A stretch of 64,000 nucleotides of DNA from Micromonospora chokoriensis (GTDB taxonomy: Bacteria > Actinomycetota > Actinomycetes > Mycobacteriales > Micromonosporaceae), in assembly GCF_900091505.1 (NCBI RefSeq), contig NZ_LT607409.1:4960001-5024000 (forward strand), in the 5' to 3' direction. Below, in pieces: positions 9,801-18,067 of the stretch. A model generated the notes under the pieces. The model worked only from the letters and a program-made list of their open reading frames with translations, did no database searches and was not told the DNA's origin. The first letter of the stretch is position 1; each line of letters starts with the position of its first letter. The translations under genes and the position numbers were made by a program.

Positions 9801-9976
9801 GGTTCGCCCAGCGCGGCCTGTGCCGGTTCGCCCAGCGCGGGCTGTGCCGGTTCGGCGCGGGCTGTGCCGGTTCGCTCAGCGCGGGCTGTGCCGGTTCGGC
9901 GCGGGCTGTGCCGGTTCGCTCAGCGCGGCCTGTGCCGGTTTGCCCAGCGCGGGCTGTGCCGGTTTGCCCAGCTCGG
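9801..9976. repeat. Tandem repeat, 24 bp unit with 20 bp variants, upstream of the kinase gene
   Basis: Eight units of ggttcgcccagcgcgggctgtgcc lie head to tail; the third and fifth are 20 bp because cgcccagc is shortened to cg. They occupy most of the space between the minus-strand gene ending its promoter side at 9688 and the Ser/Thr kinase start at 10036. The unit contains gcccagcgcgggc, a short dyad. The long open frame through it on the plus strand is not believed to be translated. Confidence 0.85.
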
Positions 9977-10035
9977 CGCTCGGGTACCGCGACCTGAGCA
10001 CCCGTCGTCGGCGGGGCGTGGAGGAGGAGTGGTCG

Positions 10036-10968
10036 ATGCGCACGCTGGACGGGCGGTACCAGCTCGAGCAGCGCATCGGCGTGGGCGGCATGTCCGAGGT
10101 CTGGCGGGCACACGACCAGGTGCTGGACCGGCCGGTCGCGGTGAAGCTCATCCTGCCCGGTCCGCACCAGCAGGACAGCCCGGTGGAACGCATTCGCGCC
10201 GAGGCCCGGTCCGCCGCCCGCCTCGTGCACCCGAACGTGGCGAGTGTGCACGACTTCGGCACCTCCTCCACACTGCCCGGCCGCCCGGTGCCGTACATCG
10301 TGATGGAACTGGCCGAGGGTGAGACGCTCGCGGCGCACCTGCGGGCCGGGCCGCTGGACTGGCGGATCTCCGTGCGGGTCTGCGCGGAGGTCGCCGCGGC
10401 GCTGGCCGCCGCACACGCGGAGGGCATCGTCCATCGCGACGTCAAACCGGCGAACGTCATGCTCACCCCGGCCGGGGCGAAGGTCCTCGACTTCGGCATC
10501 GCCGTCCCCGCCGGCACCCCGGACCCGCTGCCCGACGGGATCGTGGTCGGCACCCCGGCGTACCTCGCCCCCGAGCAGCTGGACGGGGAGCCGGCCACGC
10601 CGGCCGCCGACATGTACGCCCTCGGCGTGCTGCTCTACTACAGCCTCACCGCCCGCCTGCCGTACCACGCGGTCACCGCCGGCGAACTGCTCGGCGAGCG
10701 CCGCCGACAGCCACCGGAGCGGCTACCCGCGATCGACGGGTTGCCGCCCGAGGTGGCCGACCTGTGCCACTCCTGCCTCGCCGACGAGCCCGAGCGGCGT
10801 CCGACCAGCCTGATGGCGGCACTGCTGCTGGCCGAGGCCGTGGACGCCCGGGTGTACGTGCCGATGACGATCCCCACCGCCCGGCGGCCCGCCCCGGCCT
10901 CGGCGTGGACCGAACGGGCCGCGACGGAGGTCACCGAGGCGGTGGCGGTGTTCGACGAGCAGCGCTGA
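10036..10968 (+). CDS. Serine/threonine protein kinase (soluble, kinase domain only)
   Basis: 310 residues. All Hanks-type motifs are present: glycine loop IGVGGMSEVWRA (~14-25), VAVKLI lysine (~37), catalytic loop HRDVKPANVM, DFGIA and APEQ, with a following DMYALGVLLYYSLTARLPY. It ends ~45 residues after the domain, with no transmembrane helix and no PASTA or sensor domain, so it is likely a cytosolic PknB-like kinase. The frame is open to 9721 through a tandem repeat, but ATG 10036 has GAGGAG eight bases upstream and begins the domain directly. Substrates are unknown. Confidence 0.93.
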   Translation: MRTLDGRYQLEQRIGVGGMSEVWRAHDQVLDRPVAVKLILPGPHQQDSPVERIRAEARSAARLVHPNVASVHDFGTSSTLPGRPVPYIVMELAEGETLAAHLRAGPLDWRISVRVCAEVAAALAAAHAEGIVHRDVKPANVMLTPAGAKVLDFGIAVPAGTPDPLPDGIVVGTPAYLAPEQLDGEPATPAADMYALGVLLYYSLTARLPYHAVTAGELLGERRRQPPERLPAIDGLPPEVADLCHSCLADEPERRPTSLMAALLLAEAVDARVYVPMTIPTARRPAPASAWTERAATEVTEAVAVFDEQR

Positions 10969-11036
10969 GACCGCCGGTTCCGCGTTTCGCCGGGCTGGGG
11001 CCGGGTAGCCCGCCGGTGAGCGACGGGAGATACGCG

Positions 11037-11462
11037 ATGCCGGATCAGAGTTCCTGGCTGCGTGAGGCCACAGCGACCGCCGAGGGCGGTCACGTACGTA
11101 CCGACGACGGCGGGCTCTCCACCGCGCTGGCCTCGCCGCTGGCCGCGCACTGCACGGGTCTGCGACCAGAGCAGCTGCTGGCCGCCGCCTTCGCCTCCTG
11201 CCTGCACCACGCGGCGGTGGAGGCGGCCGGTGAGATCACCAACGAGGCGCACACCGTCCAGGTGCGGGCGGAGGCGAAGCTGGGGCGCGACGACGACGGC
11301 CGGTACCGGGCCGACGTCCACGCGCAGATCAGCTCGGCGGGCCTGAGTCGGGAGCAACTGGCCGACCTGGTCGAGTACGCCGACCGGCTGTGGCCGTTCT
11401 CCAGCAGCGACGCCAGCCGCCACCGGCTGACCGTCACACCCGCCGAGAACGGCCGACACTGA
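11037..11462 (+). CDS. OsmC/Ohr-family protein lacking the second redox cysteine
   Basis: 141 residues with the OsmC fold signature: LAAHCTGLRPEQLLAAAFASCLHHAAVEAAGE, then a central VRAEAKLG strand and SSAGLSREQLADLVEYADRLWPFS. In Ohr/OsmC peroxidases the reactive cysteine (here Cys55 in FASC) pairs with a cysteine in a CPYS-like motif; here that position is Trp119 (LWPFS), so the disulfide cycle cannot work in the usual way. The start ATG 11037 follows GGGAGA. It lies ~70 bp after the kinase and may be co-transcribed. It could be a non-peroxidatic family member. Confidence 0.85.
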   Translation: MPDQSSWLREATATAEGGHVRTDDGGLSTALASPLAAHCTGLRPEQLLAAAFASCLHHAAVEAAGEITNEAHTVQVRAEAKLGRDDDGRYRADVHAQISSAGLSREQLADLVEYADRLWPFSSSDASRHRLTVTPAENGRH

Positions 11463-11584
11463 CCCGGCGGGCCACCTCGCGCGCACCGCACTGATCGCCG
11501 CGGGCCCCCGCAGTCGCCGCCGCGCGGCCCGCACTCGCCACACGCACCGCCGCGCGCAGCGCCACACGCACCGCCGCGCGCACG

Positions 11585-11667
11585 TCATGATCCACTCGAC
11601 ATTGGCGAAGTCGGGGTATCCGGGCGGCTCGGACACCCCCACTTCAGGGAACCCGAGTGGATCAAGC
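11585..11667. repeat. Palindromic element, copy 2
   Basis: The left part has tgatccactcg followed by gcgaagtcggggtatcc, and the right part has acacccccacttcagggaacccgagtggatcaagc. The outer tgatccactcg is an exact inverted match and the gaagt.gggg core matches with few changes. It is clearly related to the elements at 410-492 and 34760-34842 in arm sequence, spacing and the ggggtatcc core. Confidence 0.85.
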
Positions 11668-11750
11668 CGGTTCGGGCCGCCGAGGACCAGGGGCGATCAG
11701 CGTCGCACCAGAGGCCCAGCCCGGCGGCTTTCGCAGGGCCGGCCCGGGGA

Positions 11751-11993
11751 GCGCGGGGCACCACCAGGAGCCAAGGCCCGGCAGGCGCGGGGCACCACCA
11801 AGAGCCAAGACCCGGCAAGCGCGGGGCACCACCAAGAGACCAGGCCCAGCAGGCGCGGGGGCACCACCAGGAGACCAGGCCCAGCAGGCGCGGGGGCACC
11901 ACCAGGAGACCAGGCCCAGCAGGCGCGGGGGCACCACCAGGAGACCAGGCCCAGCAGGCGCGGGGGCACCACCAGGAGACCAGGCCCGGCAGG
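11751..11993. repeat. Tandem repeat, 34-35 bp unit
   Basis: About seven units of gcgcggggcaccaccaggagaccaggcccagcag are seen; the first three are 34 bp and more diverged, and the later four are 35 bp with an extra g (gcgcgggggc) and almost identical. The gradient from diverged to identical copies suggests recent expansion at the right-hand end. Confidence 0.85.
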
Positions 11994-12251
11994 CCGACCG
12001 ATCGGCTGTTCGGGGGAACCGCGCCTGACCGTTCGACGGACCGTCACGCAGGGCGAGGCCGGCGGGCCGGGCCACACGCTGAGCGACCGCAATCACACCC
12101 CGAATCGGAAATAACCGTCTCGCCTGTTGTGCGGTTTTGCTTCACTCCACTGCCGTTTTGCACCACCGAATCCCCCTGATCGGGGCAAAGTGTGGCGCAT
12201 GCCACCGTACCGGCGGACGATATCGAGCAATTGGGTCTTTAGCCTCGGCAG

Positions 12252-13103
12252 GTGCATCCCGACGACCCCTCCGACCAGAAGCTGACCGACGCGCGACCGA
12301 CTACCCATTCGGACGACGCCGCATCAACCGAACGGACGATCGGCCGTCACCGCGCCTCCGAGCCGCCCCGTCGCAGCCTGCTGGGCTCGACCCCGGTCCG
12401 GGTGGCGCTGGCCACCGGTGTCACCTGCTGCCTCAGCCTCGTCGCGGTAGCCAGCGCGCGGGGCAGCAGCGACGACACGTCCCGCGCCGTGGAGCCACTC
12501 GCCGAGGCGGTGGCCGACCGTGCGGCGATCGCCGACGAGCGCGCCTCGCGATCGCTGGACCGTGACATCGCCCCCGCCCGGATCCTGCCCAGCCCGACGG
12601 CGAAGCCCACGCCCAGCCCTACCGTCGCGCGCAAGGCGCCCAAGAAGCCGGTCAAGCCGCGCCGACCCCGACCGGTCGCCGGCCTCGACCAGGCGCAGAT
12701 GGACAACGCGAAGATCATCGTTGACGTCGGCCTGGACATGAAGATGCCCCGCCGCGCCCTGGTGGTGGCGCTGTCCACCGCCATGCAGGAGAGCAACCTC
12801 TACAACCTGGCCAGCGACGTCCTGCCGGAGTCGGCGAACTACCCGAACCAGGGCAGCGGGTCCGACCATGACTCGGTCGGGCTGTTCCAGCAGCGCCCGA
12901 GCAGCGGCTGGGGCACCGTGGCCGAGTTGATGCGCCCCTCGTACGCCGCGCGGGCCTTCTACACGGCCCTCAACGAGGTCCCGGGCTGGCAGGACATGAG
13001 CGTCACCTACGCCGCCCAGTCGGTGCAGATCTCCGCCTACCCCGATGCGTACGCCCAGCACGAGGAGCGGGCGACGATCGTCGCGGCGGCGCTCACCGCC
13101 TGA
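12252..13103 (+). CDS. Secreted or membrane-anchored lysozyme-like protein, paralogue 1
   Basis: 283 residues: a charged N-terminus, one hydrophobic segment (~43-67, PVRVALATGVTCCLSLVAVA), a Pro/Lys-rich linker (PSPTAKPTPSPTVARKAPKK) and a C-terminal domain with MQESNLYNL, GLFQQRPSSGWG and a final ISAYPDAYAQHE. The QES glutamate sits where the catalytic Glu lies in lysozyme-like folds, and the family resembles transglycosylases acting on peptidoglycan (inference). Paralogues are encoded at 33666-34223 and 37508-38221. The first two ATG-like options are weak; GTG 12252 has only a poor ribosome site, so the start is uncertain. Confidence 0.85.
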   Translation: MHPDDPSDQKLTDARPTTHSDDAASTERTIGRHRASEPPRRSLLGSTPVRVALATGVTCCLSLVAVASARGSSDDTSRAVEPLAEAVADRAAIADERASRSLDRDIAPARILPSPTAKPTPSPTVARKAPKKPVKPRRPRPVAGLDQAQMDNAKIIVDVGLDMKMPRRALVVALSTAMQESNLYNLASDVLPESANYPNQGSGSDHDSVGLFQQRPSSGWGTVAELMRPSYAARAFYTALNEVPGWQDMSVTYAAQSVQISAYPDAYAQHEERATIVAAALTA

Positions 13104-13133
13104 GCCGGTCACCCACGTCGCGGCCCCGCCGGG

Positions 13134-13655
13134 TCAGCGGCGATCGGAGGGTGGTTCCGCGCTCGTGTCCAGCCCGCCGACTCCCACCCGACTCCCGGGT
13201 ACGCCCGCAGCCGCGGTCGGCGTGTCGGCGGGCACCTGGTCGACGGTGAGCTGGCCCAGGATCTCGTCGACCCGGGCCTCACGCCGCCGGCGGAGGTACA
13301 GCGCCGCCTCGACGTCGCGGCGGGCCTGCACCGCCTCCGCGTACGCCTGCTCGCGTACCTGCCGGGCCTCCTCGCGGGCCTCGTCCAGCTCGACGCGGGC
13401 GCGGGCCAGGAGGTCCGCTGCCTCGCGCCGCGTCGCGTCACCGGCGTGCCGCCGGCCGGCGGTGTCGCCGAGGTCGAGCCGTCGGAGCAGCCCGCTGAGC
13501 CAGGCGGCCTCCTCGCGGATCTCGTCCCACTCACGGCTCGCGCCGGCCGCGCCCTGGGCCCGCGCCGCGAGCCGGGCCAACCGGATGCCCAGCTCGTCCA
13601 GGCAGGAATCCACCTGCCGCTGGTCGTAACCGGTCTCAACGACGGAGAACCTCAT
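13134..13655 (-). CDS. DivIVA-like coiled-coil protein
   Basis: 173 residues. The N-terminus MRFSVVETGYDQRQVDSCLDELG is the DivIVA/Wag31 N-terminal signature (a short motif around residues 4-25), followed by a long Arg/Glu/Ala-rich coiled coil (~60-140) with REEARQVREQAYAEAVQ heptads and a disordered Gly/Pro tail. In actinobacteria DivIVA family members mark curved membrane and organise polar growth; this shorter protein is more likely an accessory relative than Wag31 itself. It is convergent with the lysozyme-like gene (30 bp apart). Confidence 0.85.
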   Translation of the reverse strand: MRFSVVETGYDQRQVDSCLDELGIRLARLAARAQGAAGASREWDEIREEAAWLSGLLRRLDLGDTAGRRHAGDATRREAADLLARARVELDEAREEARQVREQAYAEAVQARRDVEAALYLRRRREARVDEILGQLTVDQVPADTPTAAAGVPGSRVGVGGLDTSAEPPSDRR

Positions 13656-13769
13656 ACTGTCGCCCCCCAGGCAGCTGCTGTTACTTCCCCATCTGGATCC
13701 TCGGCCCAGACCACGACGACCGAGGGGGTTCGGGAAAAATGTTCAGCATGCGTGCGCGGGAGTCGCGCG

Positions 13770-14216
13770 TCAGACGCGCTTGGGCAGCACCACCACCCGG
13801 CCGAAGAACTCGTCGATGCGGCGCACCACGTCGTTGAAGTCGTCCAGGTCGATCGGCTTGGTGACGTACGCGTTGGCCTGCAACGTGTAACTGCCCACGA
13901 TGTCGGTGTCGGCGTTGGAGGTGGTCAGCACGACGATCGGGATGGTCCGCAGGTCCTCGTCCTGCTTGACCGCGCCGAGCACCTGCCGACCGTCCATCCG
14001 CGGCATGTTGAGGTCGAGCAGGATCACGTCCGGCCGGCGGGCATCCTGGTGCCGGCCCTCGGCGCGGAGGAACTCCATCGCCTCCTCGCCGTCGCTGACC
14101 ACGTCGATGACCTTGTCGACGTCGGAATCCGCCAACGCCTCCTCGATCATCAGCACGTCACCCGGGTCGTCGTCGACCACGAGGATGCGTACCGGCTGCG
14201 GGCTGTCTGCACCCAT
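13770..14216 (-). CDS. Single-domain response regulator (Rcp1/CheY-like)
   Basis: 148 residues, receiver domain only: ILVVDDDPGDVLMIEEAL, phospho-acceptor DVILLDLNMPRMDG, VVLTTSNADTDI and AYVTKPIDLDDF. The insertion after the phospho-acceptor strand and the DPGD..MIEEAL start are typical of regulators paired with phytochrome-like or hybrid kinases. No output domain is present, so it acts by protein contact. The start is ATG 14216 (MGADSPQPVRILVV); the longer frame to 14258 is unlikely. It lies 67 bp after the STAS gene on the same strand and belongs to the same signalling locus. Confidence 0.92.
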   Translation of the reverse strand: MGADSPQPVRILVVDDDPGDVLMIEEALADSDVDKVIDVVSDGEEAMEFLRAEGRHQDARRPDVILLDLNMPRMDGRQVLGAVKQDEDLRTIPIVVLTTSNADTDIVGSYTLQANAYVTKPIDLDDFNDVVRRIDEFFGRVVVLPKRV

Positions 14217-14283
14217 CACTACCTGCTTCGGTCGGCGGGGACGGGACCTGACGGTCACCGCGTCGGCGGGGAAATCTAGCCCA

Positions 14284-14634
14284 TCAGAGAACGGTCTGCG
14301 ACGCCGGGTCGAGCGATCCGGGGTCGTGGCGCAACACGTCGGCGAGCCCGGTCACCCGCAACACCCGTTCGACCCGCCCGTTGGCGCCGGTGAGCCGGAG
14401 CCACCCTCCGTCGGCGGCGGCCTGGTTGTCTCCCCGGACAAAGACCGCCATGCCGGTGGAGTCGCAGAACGTGAGGTCGGTGAGGTCGAGCAGCAGCCGG
14501 GTCTCGCCGGCGGCGGCGAGATCCTCGATCGCGGTGGTCAACTGAGGGGCCGTGCTCAGGTCCAGCTCGCCGGTGAGCCGCAGCCGGGCGGCACCCCCGC
14601 CGTCGCGCTCGACGCGGCTGACACTGAACGTCAC
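14284..14634 (-). CDS. STAS-domain anti-sigma factor antagonist
   Basis: 116 residues: ARLRLTGELDLSTAPQLTTAI, then LLLDLTDLTFCDSTGMAVFV and a C-terminal LRLTGANGRVERVLRVTGLADVL. The DSTG motif holds the serine that is phosphorylated by an RsbW-type anti-sigma kinase in partner-switching systems, so this protein should be a functional antagonist. Start is GTG 14634, with GAGGGGGA just upstream. It lies downstream of the phosphatase and the B12-binding protein, which makes it a likely dephosphorylation target of the phosphatase (inference). Confidence 0.92.
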   Translation of the reverse strand: MTFSVSRVERDGGGAARLRLTGELDLSTAPQLTTAIEDLAAAGETRLLLDLTDLTFCDSTGMAVFVRGDNQAAADGGWLRLTGANGRVERVLRVTGLADVLRHDPGSLDPASQTVL

Positions 14635-14753
14635 CGTGCTCCCCCTCGCTCCACCCCGTGGTGGGACGTTTGCAGTGCGACAAGTATACGCAGAGCTGAC
14701 GCGTCGGCCGGAGGGCGCGGTGATCGACCCGGAGCGGCCGGTCGAGGGCCTCG

Positions 14754-15791
14754 TCAACGGTTGGCGACGGGCAGCGCGGCGCGGCCGAGGGCCAGCGCAC
14801 GCGCCGCTCGGGGGAAGTCACGCAACGCGACACCGAAGTGGTCGAAGGGCAGGACCACCGCCTCGGCGGGCACCCCACGACTGACCAGGATCTCCACCAG
14901 CCACTCGGCGAACTGGGTGAACAACGACGGGTCGTCGACGTAGACCGCCGCGGCCAGGAAGTCCACGATGTGACCCAGGTCGCTCACTGTCGAGTCGAGC
15001 TGGGTGGCGCTGTAGGAGCGCACCGCCGGCACCCGCTCCAGCAGGTCGGCCAACGCGCCGTCGATCAGCTCACCTCGACGCCGCACCAGGCTGGCGTACT
15101 CGTCGTCGGCCAGGTGCGCCAACCGCGCCGGCGGCACCGCGCGCAGCGCACCCTCGTCGGAGATGAGGTCGGCCGCCGCGGGGGCGTCCGGCGCCCAGGC
15201 CACGCCGAGGCGACGCGCCCACCGGCCGTCCGTGCCGAACCCACGCCCACCGACCACCACGGGTACGTCTGAACGGCGGCACGCCTCGATCATCCGGTGG
15301 GCGTACGGCAGCCGCATCGGCAGCGCGCACGCCAACGCGACAGCGTGCGCGTCGTAGCGGTGCAGGTACGACACGAGGTGGGCCGCCGGCACGCTGGCGC
15401 CCAGGAAGGTCACCTGCCAGCCGCGCAACCGCAGCACCTCGGCCACCAGCCGGGGCGGCAGCGCGTGCCACTCGCCGTCCATGCAGGCCACCACCACCCG
15501 TCCGCCGGTCGGGCGGGGGTCGACGTGCGCGACCACCGCCGCGACCACCTGCTCGCTGATGTGGGTGGCGGCGTGCTCCTGGGCGACGCTCCACTCGTTG
15601 CGCGCCCACCGCTCACCCACCTCGGCCTGGGCGGGAGCGACCAGGTCCAACAGCACCCGCTCGGCCGGTACGCCGGCGTCGAGCAGGCCGATCGCCAGGT
15701 CGATCGCGCCGTGCTCGTCGGCGTCGGCGAGGCAGTCCAGGTAGCCGGCGAAGGCCCCGGCCGGGCCGGCGGCCGTCGTGGCGGCGGTCAC
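14754..15791 (-). CDS. Cobalamin-binding photoreceptor-like protein (CarH-type B12 module without DNA-binding domain)
   Basis: 345 residues. An N-terminal helix bundle carries RWARNEWSVAQEH, i.e. W62-x9-E72-H73, the motif that caps adenosylcobalamin in CarH/LitR photoreceptors; the Rossmann-like part has DGEWHALPPR with His109 in the position of the cobalt ligand, and LGASVPA further on. There is no MerR-type DNA-binding domain; instead a ~170-residue uncharacterised C-terminal part follows. GTG start overlaps the stop of the phosphatase gene by 4 bases (GTGA), so the two are coupled. Expected role: a light- or B12-responsive input to the phosphatase/STAS partner switch (inference). Confidence 0.82.
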   Translation of the reverse strand: MTAATTAAGPAGAFAGYLDCLADADEHGAIDLAIGLLDAGVPAERVLLDLVAPAQAEVGERWARNEWSVAQEHAATHISEQVVAAVVAHVDPRPTGGRVVVACMDGEWHALPPRLVAEVLRLRGWQVTFLGASVPAAHLVSYLHRYDAHAVALACALPMRLPYAHRMIEACRRSDVPVVVGGRGFGTDGRWARRLGVAWAPDAPAAADLISDEGALRAVPPARLAHLADDEYASLVRRRGELIDGALADLLERVPAVRSYSATQLDSTVSDLGHIVDFLAAAVYVDDPSLFTQFAEWLVEILVSRGVPAEAVVLPFDHFGVALRDFPRAARALALGRAALPVANR

Positions 15792-17545
15792 GCGTCGGTC
15801 TCCCCCCGCTGGGCGATGCCGGTCAGCTCGGGCACCGAGTGCAGGTGCCGCGACCCGCGCCCGCCCGGGACGGTCGCCCGCAACGCCAGCACCGCGATGT
15901 CGTCGTGGTCGCCGTGCCCCAACCAGTCGCAGGTGACCTGCTCCACCCGCTCGGCGAGGGCCGGCGCGGGCATCCGTTGACAGCCGGTCACGGCGGCGAC
16001 GAGCCGTTCCGTGCCGAACTGCTCGTCGCCGCGTCGGCCGCCACGGGCCTCGGTCACCCCGTCGCTGTAGAGCAGGCAGGTCTCCCCCGGCGCCAGTCGT
16101 ACGGTCACCTCACCGACGCGGGGATCGGGCACCACCCCGATCAGCATGCCGCGCAGCGGCACCGCCTCCACCTCGCCGGAGGTCCGCAGCACCAGCGGCG
16201 GCAGGTGCCCGCCGCCGGCCATGGTGAGGGTCAGGCCTCCGTCGCGTCGCGGGCGGGCCACGCCGAGCACGATCGTGGCGAAGCGACCCTGGCCGTGCGC
16301 CTGGGTGGTCTCCAACAGCGCGTCGTTGAGCAACCGCAGCAACCGCCCGGGGTGCGACTCCAGCCGGTGCAACGCCTGCAGGCACTGCCGCAACTGGCCG
16401 GTGAAGACGGCCGCCTCGACACCCTTGCCGGACACGTCTCCGAGGAAGAACACCGAGCCGCCGTCGGCGAGCCGGTGGGAGCCGTAGAAGTCGCCGCCGA
16501 TGCGCAGCCCCGCCTGCGCGGGCCGGTACGCGGTGCCCCACTGCACGCCCGCGGCCTCGGCCGGCTCGACCGGCAGCAGACTGGCCTGGAGGGTGTCCGC
16601 GACCTCCGCCTGGTCACGGTAGAGCAGCGCGGTGGTCAACGCCGCGCCGGCGCGGGCCGCGAACGCGCGGATCAGGTCCACGTCGGCCTCGTCGTACCAA
16701 CGGGTCGCACGGCGGGCCACCAGCAGCACACCGACCGGCGCGTGCCGGCCGGGCAACGGGATCACCCGGGCGGCGCTCTCGGTGCCGGCGAGGGCGGGCA
16801 GCCAGCCGGCGTCGACCGCCTGCTCGACCAGCCAGTCCACCGCGTGCGGCTCGACCCCGGTCAGCCCGTCGGCGATGGCTGCCGGCAGGTCGCCGCCGGC
16901 CAGCGTCCCGCTGTCCACCGTCGGGGCCTCGTCGTCGGTGCGCGAGGCCCGCCACCAGCGGGCCCGACCGCCCCGTGGGGCGAGCACCAGCACGGCCACC
17001 TCGGCCAGGGTCGGTACGGCGAGACGGACGACCGCCGCCGCGGCCCGGTCGGGGTGCAGCGGATTGCCCAGCTTGTCGCCGACGACGGCCAGGAACGTCG
17101 AACGCGCCCGTTCGGCGAGCAACGCGTCGGCGCCGCTGACGCGGTCGGTGACGTCCTCGACGTACCAGCAGCAGCGGGCCCCGGAGAGGGGCACCCGGCG
17201 GGCGCTGAGCCGGCGCCCGCGATGGGTGAAGTCGCCCTCGGCCATCTCGGGCACACCGGCCGCGTCGAGCGTCTCGCCGGGCGTCACCTCGGGCACCAGG
17301 CGTTCCGCCACCGGGCTGACGTGCCGCACGACGCCGTCGGCGTCGCAGACGATCAGGCCCTCCCGGAAATGCTCGACGACCTCGAACCAGTCGGGGGCGG
17401 CGAGGTCGCGGTCGGGGGCGAGCGGCGGAAGCGCGGCGGCGGACCGGGGCAGCAGGCCGGCCGACCACGCCGGGGACCGTGTCGTACTCGGCGTGGGAAG
17501 CCGTCCGTCGCCCGGGTCTACGTCCCTGACGTCGGAAGCAGTCAC
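15788..17545 (-). CDS. PAS-GAF-SpoIIE (PP2C-type) serine phosphatase, RsbU-like
   Basis: 585 residues: an N-terminal PAS-like segment (EHFREGLIVCDADGVVRHVSPVAERLVPE), a GAF-like domain (~170-330, ending WYDEADVDLIRAFAARAGAAL) and a PP2C/SpoIIE phosphatase (GDFYGSHRLADGG, FFLGDVSGKGVEAAVF, GGHLPPLVL, LLYSDGVTEARG, and HDDIAVLALR) with all the metal-binding aspartates of the family. It should dephosphorylate a STAS protein to free a sigma factor. GTG 17545 has GAGG upstream. It is followed by the coupled B12-binding gene and STAS gene, and is divergent from a second STAS gene at 17717. Confidence 0.92.
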   Translation of the reverse strand: MTASDVRDVDPGDGRLPTPSTTRSPAWSAGLLPRSAAALPPLAPDRDLAAPDWFEVVEHFREGLIVCDADGVVRHVSPVAERLVPEVTPGETLDAAGVPEMAEGDFTHRGRRLSARRVPLSGARCCWYVEDVTDRVSGADALLAERARSTFLAVVGDKLGNPLHPDRAAAAVVRLAVPTLAEVAVLVLAPRGGRARWWRASRTDDEAPTVDSGTLAGGDLPAAIADGLTGVEPHAVDWLVEQAVDAGWLPALAGTESAARVIPLPGRHAPVGVLLVARRATRWYDEADVDLIRAFAARAGAALTTALLYRDQAEVADTLQASLLPVEPAEAAGVQWGTAYRPAQAGLRIGGDFYGSHRLADGGSVFFLGDVSGKGVEAAVFTGQLRQCLQALHRLESHPGRLLRLLNDALLETTQAHGQGRFATIVLGVARPRRDGGLTLTMAGGGHLPPLVLRTSGEVEAVPLRGMLIGVVPDPRVGEVTVRLAPGETCLLYSDGVTEARGGRRGDEQFGTERLVAAVTGCQRMPAPALAERVEQVTCDWLGHGDHDDIAVLALRATVPGGRGSRHLHSVPELTGIAQRGETDA

Positions 17546-17716
17546 CAGCTGAGCCTCACTCCTTGTCGTCCGCCCGTGCCCGCGCCGGAGACCGGCGCGT
17601 GGTCGAAACCCTTCAGGCCACCCTACGCCGGTCGGCCGATAGTGGCACCTCGGCGTATTCGGGGCGAACGGTCGTGCCCGCTTTGCGTTTCTGCACGCGG
17701 CTGGGAAAATGGCGGC

Positions 17717-18040
17717 ATGTCCGACCAGCTGTTGACCATCGAGGCAACCCGGCTCGACGCCGGGCACGTCCGACTCCGGCTGACCGGCGACCTCGACTAC
17801 GACACCGCCCCGGAGCTGGCCGCCGTGGCGGCCGACCTGCACGGCGACGAGGTGCTGGTCGACCTGGGCGGGGTCAGCATCTGCGACTCCTCCGGGCTCA
17901 GCGCGCTGCTGGTGGTGCAGCGCAGCGCCCGGGTGATGCACCTGACCGGGGTCGGCCCGCAGTTGCAACGGATGCTCGACCGCACCGGCCTCGCCGAGTT
18001 GCTGGCTGTCGCCGACGACGACCTCCGCGCCACCGGCTGA
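17717..18040 (+). CDS. STAS-domain protein (second antagonist)
   Basis: 107 residues: VRLRLTGDLDYDTAPELAAVAA, LVDLGGVSICDSSGLSALLVVQ, ending TGLAELLAVADDD. The DSSG motif has the phosphorylatable serine. It is divergent from the SpoIIE phosphatase and separated from it by 171 bp that contain the shared promoter region. Together with the STAS protein at 14284 it gives the locus two possible phosphatase substrates, and it may compete for the same anti-sigma kinase (inference). ATG 17717 is the only sensible start. Confidence 0.92.
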   Translation: MSDQLLTIEATRLDAGHVRLRLTGDLDYDTAPELAAVAADLHGDEVLVDLGGVSICDSSGLSALLVVQRSARVMHLTGVGPQLQRMLDRTGLAELLAVADDDLRATG

Positions 18041-18067
18041 TCGCCGACCACCCTGGAAGGGCGGGGT

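Larger units (their letters stand above)
11463..12251. other. Intergenic region with palindrome and tandem repeats
   Basis: No gene is supported in this 789 bp. It contains a cgca/cgcc-rich stretch (11480-11580), the palindrome at 11585-11667, the 34-35 bp array at 11751-11993 and a lower-G+C segment (12095-12250) that is probably the promoter and leader of the secreted protein starting at 12252. Open frames through the array on both strands are repeat artefacts. Confidence 0.6.

Noticed and set aside
9721-10035. N-terminal extension of the Ser/Thr kinase
   Set aside because: Consists of translated tandem repeats (CRFAQRGL-type); a good Shine-Dalgarno lies before ATG 10036.
11587-12114. Repeat-encoded protein of 175 residues
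   Set aside because: Frame starts inside the palindrome and is made only of array units.
12095-12251. c-di-AMP (ydaO-yuaA) riboswitch before the lysozyme-like gene
   Set aside because: Such switches often precede cell-wall hydrolases in actinobacteria, but the conserved ccgaatcctg and ggggaacca blocks were not found here, nor before 34223 or 38221.
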